A DNA stretch of 15,300 nt from Lachnospiraceae bacterium (GTDB lineage: Bacteria > Bacillota > Clostridia > Lachnospirales > Lachnospiraceae): the NCBI GenBank assembly GCA_016282215.1, contig JAEEKC010000121.1:1-15300 (forward strand), written 5' to 3'. The stretch's first letter is position 1. Each line of letters begins with the position of its first letter. The notes beneath the pieces are model-generated. The model ran no database searches, was not told the DNA's origin, and saw nothing but the letters and a program-made list of their open reading frames with translations. This document shows, in pieces, positions 6,883-13,475 of this stretch. Made by a program: the position numbers and the translations under genes.

Positions 6883-8562
6883 ATGATCGATCAAGGCAAT
6901 ATGTTGTTTCAAAAGATATATGGTTTGAAAACCGGCCTGAGACGGATCATCCCGGTTATTCTCATCGTTTTATTTGTGGCCGGCTGTGGTAAGGGAGAAA
7001 GTGCGCAGATAACTGAGGGTACATCGGGTGACCCCGCCGCATTTACGTCCGACGGCACAGATGGAATAGAGGATACGGCTGAAGTATCGCAGGCAGAATC
7101 TGATGAAGCAGTATCATCGGCGAATGATGAAGATGACGCTGCCGGCGGAGAAATGCAGGAGATCATAACGGACGGAGTGTCAGCAGGAAACGACGGGCTG
7201 GAAGGTATGCAGGCTGCAGCGGATACAGGTGATACCGCAGAAACAGAGACTGCAGATGGATCGGATGACCCGCAGAGCCGGGAGCCGCTGGTTTACGGAG
7301 ATGAGAGATTCGACGATTATCTTCCCCTTTTGGAGGGTCAGAGAGTTGCCGTTTTTTCCAATCAGACCGGTGTCGTAGGAGGCCGGGCTCCTTCGAAAAG
7401 CAGCGAAACGGGTGGATCCGGATCACAGGAGGATTCAGATAACGGCAGTGAAGGAGACGATTCTCTGACGCCGCTTCCCACGGTGCCCGAAGGGGAACAT
7501 ATCCTGGATGCGCTGTTGGGAAAAGGGGTTGATGTGACAGCTGTCTTTACGCCGGAGCATGGTTTCCGGGGAGATGCAGATGCGGGACAGTCAGTCGGCA
7601 GCGGTGTGGATGAAAAAACCGGTGTGCCGATCCTGTCTTTGTACGGATCCGGATCGGAAGGACCATCGGGCAGTGACCTGGATAGATTCGATGTGCTCGT
7701 GATCGATATTGAAGATGTGGGAGTCCGGTATTATACCTACCATATCACCATGTTCCATCTGATGGATGCCTGTGCCAAAGCGGGAAAGAAGATCGTACTA
7801 TTAGACAGACCGGATCCGAATGGCTTTTATGTGGACGGTCCGGTTTTGGAGGACGCGTTTAAATCCGGTGTCGGAAGGCTGCCGCTTCCCGTTGTATACG
7901 GGATGACTCTTGGGGAACTGGCGCAGATGATCAATGGGGAAGGCTGGCTTTCAGCAGGACAGGGCGCAGCGGATCTGACCGTGATCAGCTGCCTGAATTA
8001 TACGCATCAGGATAAGGTCCCGCTGTCAGTCAGGCCATCGCCGAACCTGAAGGATATGAGGGCGGTTTATCTGTATCCGTCTACCTGTTATTTTGAAAAC
8101 ACGGCGGTATCCGTTGGACGCGGAACGGAAAATCCCTTTGAAGTTTACGGCAGTCCGTACTTAAAGGACGCAGTATCCGATGATGTCAGTCAGTCTCCCG
8201 GGATTGATCACGAATTCACGCCGAAATCCATGAGCGGTGCAAAGAATCCGCAATTTGAAGGGCAGACCTGCTATGGCAAAGATCTGCGTGCGATTTCGCT
8301 GGAAAGCATCTGGCAAAAGCAGATCGATCTTCGATATGTTCTGGATGCCTATGCGGCTTTGAAGGCATCCCATCCGGATGTTTCTTTCTTCGGAAAGAAG
8401 GATGGTAATGGCCATTATTGGATCGATAAACTCTTTGGAACCGACAGGGTGCGCAGGATGATCGAAGAAGGAAAGACAGCAGAAGAGATCAAAGATTCCT
8501 GGCAGCCGGAGATCGAAGCGTTTAAAGCGCAGAGAAAACCATATTTGTTGTACGAAGAGTAG
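6883..8562 (+). CDS. namZ: DUF1343 / NamZ-type exo-beta-N-acetylmuramidase lipoprotein
   Basis: The family (NamZ) removes N-acetylmuramic acid from non-reducing ends of peptidoglycan fragments. A lipoprotein signal (RRIIPVILIVLFVAGC, lipobox cysteine C35) anchors it outside the membrane. Residues 36-135 are an acidic Asp/Glu/Ser/Thr/Gly tether. The catalytic domain shows VFSNQTG (157-163), FTPEHGFRGDADAG (222-235), DIEDVGVRYYTY (275-286), LDRPDPNG (307-314), SPNL (386-389) and GRGTENPFEVYGSP (412-425). An extra Ser/Gly/Glu-rich stretch (about 165-200) interrupts the core after NQTG. The length of 559 residues exceeds the usual ~400 because of the tether and insert. SD GAGG at 6871-6874. The next gene starts 12 bases after the stop, suggesting an operon. 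Confidence 0.87.
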   Translation: MIDQGNMLFQKIYGLKTGLRRIIPVILIVLFVAGCGKGESAQITEGTSGDPAAFTSDGTDGIEDTAEVSQAESDEAVSSANDEDDAAGGEMQEIITDGVSAGNDGLEGMQAAADTGDTAETETADGSDDPQSREPLVYGDERFDDYLPLLEGQRVAVFSNQTGVVGGRAPSKSSETGGSGSQEDSDNGSEGDDSLTPLPTVPEGEHILDALLGKGVDVTAVFTPEHGFRGDADAGQSVGSGVDEKTGVPILSLYGSGSEGPSGSDLDRFDVLVIDIEDVGVRYYTYHITMFHLMDACAKAGKKIVLLDRPDPNGFYVDGPVLEDAFKSGVGRLPLPVVYGMTLGELAQMINGEGWLSAGQGAADLTVISCLNYTHQDKVPLSVRPSPNLKDMRAVYLYPSTCYFENTAVSVGRGTENPFEVYGSPYLKDAVSDDVSQSPGIDHEFTPKSMSGAKNPQFEGQTCYGKDLRAISLESIWQKQIDLRYVLDAYAALKASHPDVSFFGKKDGNGHYWIDKLFGTDRVRRMIEEGKTAEEIKDSWQPEIEAFKAQRKPYLLYEE

Positions 8563-8574
8563 GGGATTTATTCC

Positions 8575-9441
8575 ATGAAGGTTCAGATAATCGCAACATT
8601 TTTGATCGTTATGATAGCAGGGATGATTCTTTCATATTGTGTCCTGCGCAGATCAACAAAAGGCAGCTTCATAAAGAAACTGATCATTTGTATCTATTCA
8701 CCGCTGACCGTATGGTCTGTGATGTTCTTTATCATATGTATGACGTATGCCGGGATCATGCTGAGCTGGATCTGGCTTTGGCCGCTGATCGCATTGTTTT
8801 GCGTCATTCGTATTATCATGCTCAGGGCAGAGATTCAGGAAAAGCCGCTGGTCAATATTCCGAAGGGACTGCGTATCGCATACCGGATTTTATTTGTCAT
8901 AGGACTTTCCCTGTTTTTGTTTGTGGAGAGCAGGGTCATCAGTGCCATGACGGCACAGGTTACGTCAGACCTTGACTATGTCATTGTACTGGGAGCGGGA
9001 CTGGTTGGCGACAGACCTTCCAATCCGCTGCGAGTCCGTATCGAGAAGGCGGCAGAATATATGACGGAAAACCCGGGAACGATCCTGGTCGCATCTGGCG
9101 GCAAGGGCATAGACGAGCAGATCAGTGAGGCAGAATGCATCAAGGTGCAGCTTACAGAAGTCTATGGCATTGACGAAGATCGGATCATTTTAGAAGACAG
9201 ATCGAGGGATACTATCGAGAATCTGGAATTCAGCAAGAAGATCATAGGAGATCCAAGTGCTGCTACGGGGATCATAACAAACGGGTTTCATGAATACAGG
9301 GCCTTGCTGATCGCAAAACATGCAGGCTATACCAATGTTCATACCGTACCGGCAACAACCCTGCTGCCTGTCGGTATCCATTACCTTGTCAGGGAGTTTT
9401 TCGGTGTGGTGCAATGTATGGTGAAATACGGATGTATTTAA
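8575..9441 (+). CDS. YdcF/SanA-like DUF218 membrane protein
   Basis: This 288-residue protein has about four N-terminal membrane helices (roughly 4-24, 34-56, 61-83 and 101-118), followed by a DUF218 domain (134-285). Domain landmarks are DYVIVLGAGLVGDRPSNPLRVRIEKAAEY, LVASGGKG (171-178), ISEAECIK, ILEDRSRDTIENL (205-217) and TNGFHEYRA (235-243). DUF218 proteins such as SanA, ElyC and YdcF are connected to envelope integrity in enterobacteria, but their chemistry is not settled. AGGGG at 8561-8565 overlaps the NamZ-like stop and serves as SD, so the pair is probably co-transcribed. Placement after a muramidase fits an envelope role; this is inference. Confidence 0.82.
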   Translation: MKVQIIATFLIVMIAGMILSYCVLRRSTKGSFIKKLIICIYSPLTVWSVMFFIICMTYAGIMLSWIWLWPLIALFCVIRIIMLRAEIQEKPLVNIPKGLRIAYRILFVIGLSLFLFVESRVISAMTAQVTSDLDYVIVLGAGLVGDRPSNPLRVRIEKAAEYMTENPGTILVASGGKGIDEQISEAECIKVQLTEVYGIDEDRIILEDRSRDTIENLEFSKKIIGDPSAATGIITNGFHEYRALLIAKHAGYTNVHTVPATTLLPVGIHYLVREFFGVVQCMVKYGCI

Positions 9442-9452
9442 CGGCCGTGTCG

Positions 9453-9461
9453 TGGTATAAT
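9453..9461 (+). promoter_or_regulatory. Extended -10 promoter before the AmmeMemoRadiSam genes
   Basis: TGG-TATAAT (9453-9461) is a perfect extended -10 element (TGnTATAAT). No good -35 hexamer lies 17 bases upstream, which extended -10 promoters tolerate. Transcription would start near 9468, about 20 bases before the radical SAM start, with AGGGGG at 9477-9482 as the SD. It suggests the cassette is expressed separately from the envelope genes. Confidence 0.6.
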
Positions 9462-9488
9462 TGATGGGGACTTATTAGGGGGCAGAGT

Positions 9489-10334
9489 ATGACACAGACC
9501 TGTGATATATGCTTCAGACATTGTAAACTGGATGACGGAAAGACCGGTGCTTGCCTGGCACGGAAAAACGATGGTGAAAAGTTAGCGCCTGCTAACTATG
9601 GAATGATCACATCCATTGCCTTGGATCCCATCGAGAAAAAACCGCTGGCAAGATTTTGTCCCGGCAGTATGATCCTGTCGGTGGGAAGCTTTGGCTGCAA
9701 CTTAAAATGCCCTTTCTGTCAGAATGTGGAGATCTCGCTTGCCGACGGACGGGGGATCCCGGAGGCGGAATATGTGCCGCCCGAGACCATCGCAAATATC
9801 GCAAAGAGAGAGCAGGCAAACGGTAACATTGGCGTGGCATTTACCTATAATGAGCCGCTGATGGGCTATGAATATGTGTTAGATACCGCGAAACTTGTGC
9901 ATGAAATGGGGATGAAGAATGCCATTGTTTCAAACGGCTGCGTTTCCCTGTGGGTGCTGGAGGAAATACTGCCCTATATCGATGCCATGAACATCGATCT
10001 GAAGTGTTTCACAGAAAACTATTACAGTGATGTACTGAAGGGTGACCTGGAAACGGTGAAAGCGTTTATCACAAGAGCGGCTGAAGAATCCCATATGGAG
10101 CTGACAACGCTGATTATACCGGGGGAGAATGATTCCGAAGAGGAGATGCGGGCGCTGTCATCCTGGGTGGCATCGCTGGAACAGAAACTCGGGAAAGAGA
10201 TTCCGCTTCATATCACCAGATTTTTCCCCATGAGCCGATATGCGGACAGAAGGCCTACACCGGTGGCGGATATCTACCGCCTTGCAGATGTGGCAAGGGA
10301 GAAACTGAAGTATGTTTATGAGGGAAACGTGTAA
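9489..10334 (+). CDS. amrS: AmmeMemoRadiSam system radical SAM enzyme
   Basis: This radical SAM protein (281 residues) carries the 4Fe-4S motif C70-N-L-K-C74-P-F-C77, in GSFGCNLKCPFCQN. The N-terminus has a second cysteine set (C5, C8, C12, C22) typical of this subgroup, which may bind metal. Other landmarks are FTYNEPLMGYEY (118-129), NIDLKCFTENYY (168-179) and HITRFFPMSRY (241-251). It resembles pyruvate formate-lyase activases in outline but belongs with the AmmeMemoRadiSam set, whose reaction is unknown. The start is set by AGGGGG at 9477-9482. It ends at YEGNV; a shifted frame downstream could encode a short CxxC tail (see the separate entry). The fused partner gene follows. Confidence 0.88.
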   Translation: MTQTCDICFRHCKLDDGKTGACLARKNDGEKLAPANYGMITSIALDPIEKKPLARFCPGSMILSVGSFGCNLKCPFCQNVEISLADGRGIPEAEYVPPETIANIAKREQANGNIGVAFTYNEPLMGYEYVLDTAKLVHEMGMKNAIVSNGCVSLWVLEEILPYIDAMNIDLKCFTENYYSDVLKGDLETVKAFITRAAEESHMELTTLIIPGENDSEEEMRALSSWVASLEQKLGKEIPLHITRFFPMSRYADRRPTPVADIYRLADVAREKLKYVYEGNV

Positions 10335-10348
10335 GACATTTTCATCGA

Positions 10349-10395
10349 ACAGGCAGCCGCGAAGCGGCAGTAGAGGCATGAAGTGCCGAGCCTGT
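10349..10395 (+). other. Branched RNA-like structure between amrS and the amrB-amrA fusion
   Basis: ACAGGC (10349-10354) pairs with GCCTGT (10390-10395). Enclosed are two hairpins: GCCGC-GAA-GCGGC (10356-10368) and GGCA-TGAAG-TGCC (10375-10387). Together they draw a three-way junction. No T-run follows. Possible roles are mRNA stabilisation, a repeat element, or a control point between the two cistrons. The same bases are an open frame in +1 relative to amrS. Confidence 0.45.
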
Positions 10396-10422
10396 GAGAT
10401 GGTTGTGGAGTACGGCGAATAG
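10378..10422 (+). pseudogene. Possible remnant of a C-terminal CxxC tail of the radical SAM enzyme
   Basis: A 14-codon stretch, MKCRACEMVVEYGE, ends at TAG (10420-10422). It looks like the short Cys-x-x-Cys ending (CxxCG-like, then hydrophobic-basic residues) seen at the C-terminus of longer AmmeMemoRadiSam radical SAM proteins. It is +1 relative to amrS, and that frame is open back past the amrS stop, so a single frameshift could have detached it. It could equally be chance coding in a structured spacer. No usable SD precedes the ATG. Confidence 0.2.
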
Positions 10423-10441
10423 GACAAAAAGGAGGCAGTGT

Positions 10442-11911
10442 ATGTCGATCATAGCAGGCTTTATGGTACCGCATCCGCCGATGATCGTTCCGGAAGTGGG
10501 ACGCGGCTCGGAATCCGTGATACAGGAAACAACAGATGCTTACAAAAGTGTGGCGCGGCAGATCGCTGAGCTGAAGCCGGATACCATTGTGATTTCGTCG
10601 CCGCACAGCATCATGTATGCTGATTACTTCCATATTTCGCCCGGAAACGGCGCGAAAGGATCCTTTGCGGATTTCCGCGCACCACAGGTGAAGATGGAAG
10701 TGGCCTATGATGAAGAGTTTGTATCGGCGCTTTGTCAGGAGGCGGATTTTGAAGGGATATCTGCCGGGATCCTTGGGGAGAAGAACAAAGCATTAGACCA
10801 CGGCACCATGGTCCCGCTCTATTTTATCCTGCAGGAGTATACGGATTTTCAGCTGGTCAGGATCGGATTATCCGGCCTTCCGTTATCCGAGAGTTACCGC
10901 ATGGGAATGGCCATCGGACAGGTGGCGAAAACCCTCGGCAGGAGCACTGTCTATATCGCCAGCGGTGATCTGTCCCATAAACTGAAAGATGACGGACCTT
11001 ACGGTTTTGATCCTGCGGGGCCGGAGTACGATGACCGGATCATGGACGTCATGGGACGCGCTGCCTTTGAGGAACTTCTTTCCTTTGATGAACATTTTCT
11101 GGAAAAGTGCGCAGAGTGCGGACATCGCAGTTTTGTGATGATGGCCGGCGCTTTTGACAGAACGGATGTGACAGTGAAAAAGTTCTGTCATCAGGATGTG
11201 ACAGGAGTCGGTTACGGGATCTGCAGTTATCTGGCCGGGGGCGAGAACGATGGCAGAGCCTTTCTGGATGCTTTTGAATCAAAAGAGCAGGCAAGAAGGG
11301 AAGAGCAGCATAGAAAAGAAGACCTGTATGTCAGGCTGGCGAGAAGATCGCTGGAAAGCTACATCACAGGCAGACAGGTGATCGATTGGGAAGCGGAAAA
11401 GGATGCGCTGACCGGCGGTATGCGGTCTGACCGAACTGCGGATGAAAATACGGCAGATCCCACAAAAGAGATCGAAGAATCTGTGGATGCGCTTTCCAAT
11501 ACCAGAGCAGGCGCTTTTGTTTCCCTGCATAAAGAAGGACAGCTTCGCGGCTGCATCGGAACCATTGCGCCCACGAGAGAAAACCTGGCGAAGGAGATCA
11601 TCGAAAACGCCATCAGCGCAGCGGTTCACGATTCTCGCTTTACACCTGTGACGGAGGACGAGCTGGATAAGATCGAGTATAGCGTTGACGTGCTGGGCGA
11701 AGCGGAAGATATCGACAGCGAGGAGCTGCTGGACGTCAAGCGCTACGGCGTGATCGTGACAAAAGGTTATAAGCGTGGACTTCTGCTGCCAAATTTAGAT
11801 GGCGTTGATACCATTGAAGAGCAGCTGTCCATTGCGAAACGCAAGGCAGGGCTTTCGCCAAACGAGAAGGGTTGCAGCCTCCAGCGTTTTGAGGTAGGGC
11901 GGCATTATTAA
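10442..11911 (+). CDS. amrB-amrA: Fused AmmeMemoRadiSam protein B (MEMO-like) and protein A (AMMECR1)
   Basis: This 489-residue fusion joins a class III extradiol-dioxygenase/MEMO-like domain (about 1-270) to an AMMECR1 domain (about 292-489). In the first, His residues in FMVPHPP (H11), SSPHS (H55), LDHGTMVP (H120) and ASGDLSHK (H179) fit the metal-site region of the fold. In the second, LRGCIGT (368-374), AVHDSRF (394-400) and the KGYKRGLLLPNL region are diagnostic. The function of the system is not established. The start is 10442, six bases after AAGGAGG (10429-10435); an in-frame upstream start at 10394 would place the SD inside the gene. A charged stretch (about 320-350) is inserted in the AMMECR1 part. 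The stop codon is followed at once by a large palindrome. Confidence 0.88.
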   Translation: MSIIAGFMVPHPPMIVPEVGRGSESVIQETTDAYKSVARQIAELKPDTIVISSPHSIMYADYFHISPGNGAKGSFADFRAPQVKMEVAYDEEFVSALCQEADFEGISAGILGEKNKALDHGTMVPLYFILQEYTDFQLVRIGLSGLPLSESYRMGMAIGQVAKTLGRSTVYIASGDLSHKLKDDGPYGFDPAGPEYDDRIMDVMGRAAFEELLSFDEHFLEKCAECGHRSFVMMAGAFDRTDVTVKKFCHQDVTGVGYGICSYLAGGENDGRAFLDAFESKEQARREEQHRKEDLYVRLARRSLESYITGRQVIDWEAEKDALTGGMRSDRTADENTADPTKEIEESVDALSNTRAGAFVSLHKEGQLRGCIGTIAPTRENLAKEIIENAISAAVHDSRFTPVTEDELDKIEYSVDVLGEAEDIDSEELLDVKRYGVIVTKGYKRGLLLPNLDGVDTIEEQLSIAKRKAGLSPNEKGCSLQRFEVGRHY

Positions 11912-11914
11912 CGG

Positions 11915-12011
11915 GGTGTCAACGGGGGTTGTCAATGGGGACGGTTCTTTTTGACAACCTTGAAAAGCAGGTTGTCAAAAAGAACCGTCCCCATTGACAA
12001 CCAATGACACC
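11915..12011. repeat. Nested perfect palindrome, REP/MITE-like element
   Basis: Arms of 34 bases at 11927-11960 and 11969-12002 are perfect inverted repeats around an eight-base centre, TGAAAAGC. Each arm is itself a hairpin: GGTTGTCAA at one end and TTGACAACC at the other, enclosing TGGGGACGGTTCTTT or its complement. An outer six-base pair, GGTGTC (11915-11920) with GACACC (12006-12011), extends the symmetry. This matches the form of paired REP elements. The GGGGACGGTTCTTTTTGAC-type core is one I associate with short repeats near IS200-like/RAYT transposases in Firmicutes; that link is from memory. It fills almost the whole gap after the amrB-amrA fusion and could also act as a bidirectional transcription barrier. 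Confidence 0.85.
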
Positions 12012-12026
12012 GGAAAAGAGGAATTT

Positions 12027-12590
12027 ATGTTTATTTCAAAAAATGAAGCAGATCATTTTTCTTATGAAGACAGTGTGATAAAAGAGGCGCAGATCACAGC
12101 AGATCAGATCTCGCTGCAGGTGGACGCACTGATCGTTGAGCCGAAAAACAGCCAGAATACGAATTTTCAAAGGAGCTATGCCGATACGGCGACGGTATTC
12201 TTTGAAAAAGGGAAGATCCTGAAAGGTATCAAAGAAGGTTACAGGCGATACGATGCGAATGATAAGCTGCTTGAGGAGATCCCGGATCGGGAACTTGATG
12301 AGGAGCAGCTTGGCAGTCTTTTGACAGGGCTCGCCGGACAGTACCTGTATGATCTGAAAGAGGTGACAAAGGAAGAGTCGGCAGATCATGAGAAAGCAGA
12401 TCCTGATGAGACAAACCATGGGATCGATCCTGTAGCTGATGGAGATGGCGATACTCGCCAATATGTCCTTGGCATTGAGATGGCAACAGATGACATGACA
12501 GGTATCGATGCGGATTCCTATCAGATCCTGGTATACTGCAGCGAAATGAAGGTTTCCTGGGCGCGTTATCTGAACAGGATCACGGGATAG
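12027..12590 (+). CDS. Uncharacterised acidic protein
   Basis: I do not recognise a characterised family. The protein is 187 residues, acidic, with no signal peptide, membrane segment or cysteine motif. An N-terminal block (about 1-110, including FSYEDSVIKEAQIT, NSQNTNFQRSYADTATVFF and GYRRYDANDKLLEEIPDREL) and a C-terminal block (about 140-187) flank a low-complexity Asp/Glu-rich linker (about 114-142). The start is 12027, with AGAGG at 12017-12021; an in-frame TTG at 11994 lies inside the palindrome and is unlikely. It is followed 15 bases later by an SGNH hydrolase gene, suggesting one transcript. Composition resembles the neighbours, so no sign of recent import beyond the adjacent repeat. 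Confidence 0.75.
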   Translation: MFISKNEADHFSYEDSVIKEAQITADQISLQVDALIVEPKNSQNTNFQRSYADTATVFFEKGKILKGIKEGYRRYDANDKLLEEIPDRELDEEQLGSLLTGLAGQYLYDLKEVTKEESADHEKADPDETNHGIDPVADGDGDTRQYVLGIEMATDDMTGIDADSYQILVYCSEMKVSWARYLNRITG

Positions 12591-12605
12591 AATTAGGGGA
12601 CAGTC

Positions 12606-13253
12606 ATGATCACAGTACTTTGCTATGGAGATTCCAATACATATGGATATGTGCCGGAAACGGGAATGCGATACCCGCGGGATGTTCGCTATCCGGGCCG
12701 GCTGCAGATACTTCTCGGGGAGGAGTACAGCGTCATCGAGGAAGGCTGCAACGGCCGTACCACAATCCATGATGATCCCATCGACGGCTGGAAGAATGGC
12801 CTTGATTATCTGCGGCCCTGTCTGAATTCGCATAAACCGGTGGACATTGTTACACTGATGCTGGGCAGCAATGACCTGAAAGCGACGTTCGGACTGACAG
12901 CAAAAGAGATCGCAGACGGCGCCGGCCTGCTGGTGGAAGTGATCCGGTCCTTTACGCAGGAAAAACAGGGATTCATTCCGAAGATCGTTCTGATCTCGCC
13001 GCCGGAGATCGGTACGGGGATCAAGTCATCACCTTTTTACGGCGCTTTTTATGAAAATGCGATCGGGGAATCAAAGAAGTTTCCTGAGTATTACAAGGCT
13101 GTTGCCGAAAAATACGGATGCACTTTTTTGAATGCGGCTGCGTATATCTATCCTTCCGAGGCGGATTCCCTGCATCTGACGCGGGAGGGGCATAAAGTGC
13201 TGGCCGAGAAGCTGGCGCAGGTTGTGAAAGAACTGACCTTGGGTGAAGAATAG
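12606..13253 (+). CDS. SGNH/GDSL hydrolase, arylesterase-like
   Basis: This 215-residue cytoplasmic esterase has all four SGNH blocks: nucleophile S10 in CYGDSNTYGY, block II Gly/Asn region EEGCNGRTT (45-53), block III GSND (87-90, oxyanion N89), and block V DSLH with D187 and H190. The opening GDSNTYGYVPETGMRYPRDVRYPGRLQ is close to the arylesterase/acyltransferase branch (MsAcT-like). The natural substrate is unknown; a deacylase of small esters or carbohydrate acetates would fit the fold. Start supported by AGGGGA at about 12594-12599. It is 15 bases after the preceding hypothetical gene, so probably in one operon. No terminator is visible after it. Confidence 0.88.
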   Translation: MITVLCYGDSNTYGYVPETGMRYPRDVRYPGRLQILLGEEYSVIEEGCNGRTTIHDDPIDGWKNGLDYLRPCLNSHKPVDIVTLMLGSNDLKATFGLTAKEIADGAGLLVEVIRSFTQEKQGFIPKIVLISPPEIGTGIKSSPFYGAFYENAIGESKKFPEYYKAVAEKYGCTFLNAAAYIYPSEADSLHLTREGHKVLAEKLAQVVKELTLGEE

Positions 13254-13471
13254 AAGAATAGTGCGAAGATCGAATGGGATCAAATGGAATCAAATGGACA
13301 TATCTGTGTGTTTGTGGATTGTTTTGTGATTTTATGATACAATGATGATGTTTTAGGATTGAGGGAAATGCCACCGGCAATGAAACAATTTGTATCATTC
13401 GTTGGAGGCAAAATACTTATTGACCCTGATATCAGCAATAATGATATAAAAATATGGCAAGGAGGATCAAC
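13254..13471 (+). other. 218-base intergenic region before the UDPGP-family gene
   Basis: This is the longest gene-poor gap in the window. It holds a short direct repeat (ATCAAATGGA twice, near 13269 and 13280), an AT-rich promoter candidate at about 13333-13343, a possible 35-codon leader reading frame (13368-13475), and the strong SD AAGGAGG (13459-13465). No terminator hairpin was seen for the upstream esterase gene. Confidence 0.6.
13333..13343 (+). promoter_or_regulatory. Candidate promoter for the UDPGP-family gene
   Basis: TATGATACAAT contains two overlapping -10-like hexamers, TATGAT (13333-13338) and TACAAT (13338-13343). TTG-starting -35 candidates near 13312 and 13319 are weak or badly spaced. 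A start near 13345-13350 would give a leader of about 125 bases that includes a small reading frame. Confidence 0.4.
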
Positions 13472-13475
13472 ATGA
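13368..13475 (+). CDS. Possible 35-residue leader peptide overlapping the UDPGP-family start
   Basis: The frame starts with ATG at 13368, a few bases after GAGGG (13361-13365, closer than ideal). It reads MPPAMKQFVSFVGGKILIDP then DISNNDIKIWQGGST. Its TGA (13473-13475) overlaps the downstream ATG as ATGA, and the downstream SD lies inside it. This geometry suits translational coupling or a leader peptide, but a 36-codon open frame can arise by chance. No known family is recognised. Confidence 0.3.
   Translation: MPPAMKQFVSFVGGKILIDPDISNNDIKIWQGGST

Noticed and set aside
11915..12011. Ordinary Rho-independent terminator after the amrB-amrA fusion
   Set aside because: No T-run follows the hairpin on either strand side. 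The perfect 34-base arms with internal symmetry fit a repeat element better, although it may hinder transcription.
11994..12026. TTG start of the hypothetical protein inside the palindrome
   Set aside because: It would be buried in a long hairpin with no SD; the ATG at 12027 has AGAGG five bases upstream.
12036..12833. Minus-strand open frame of 265 codons across the hypothetical and esterase genes
   Set aside because: It opposes two better plus-strand genes, one with full SGNH motifs. Its translation has no recognisable domain and no convincing SD, so it is a shadow frame.
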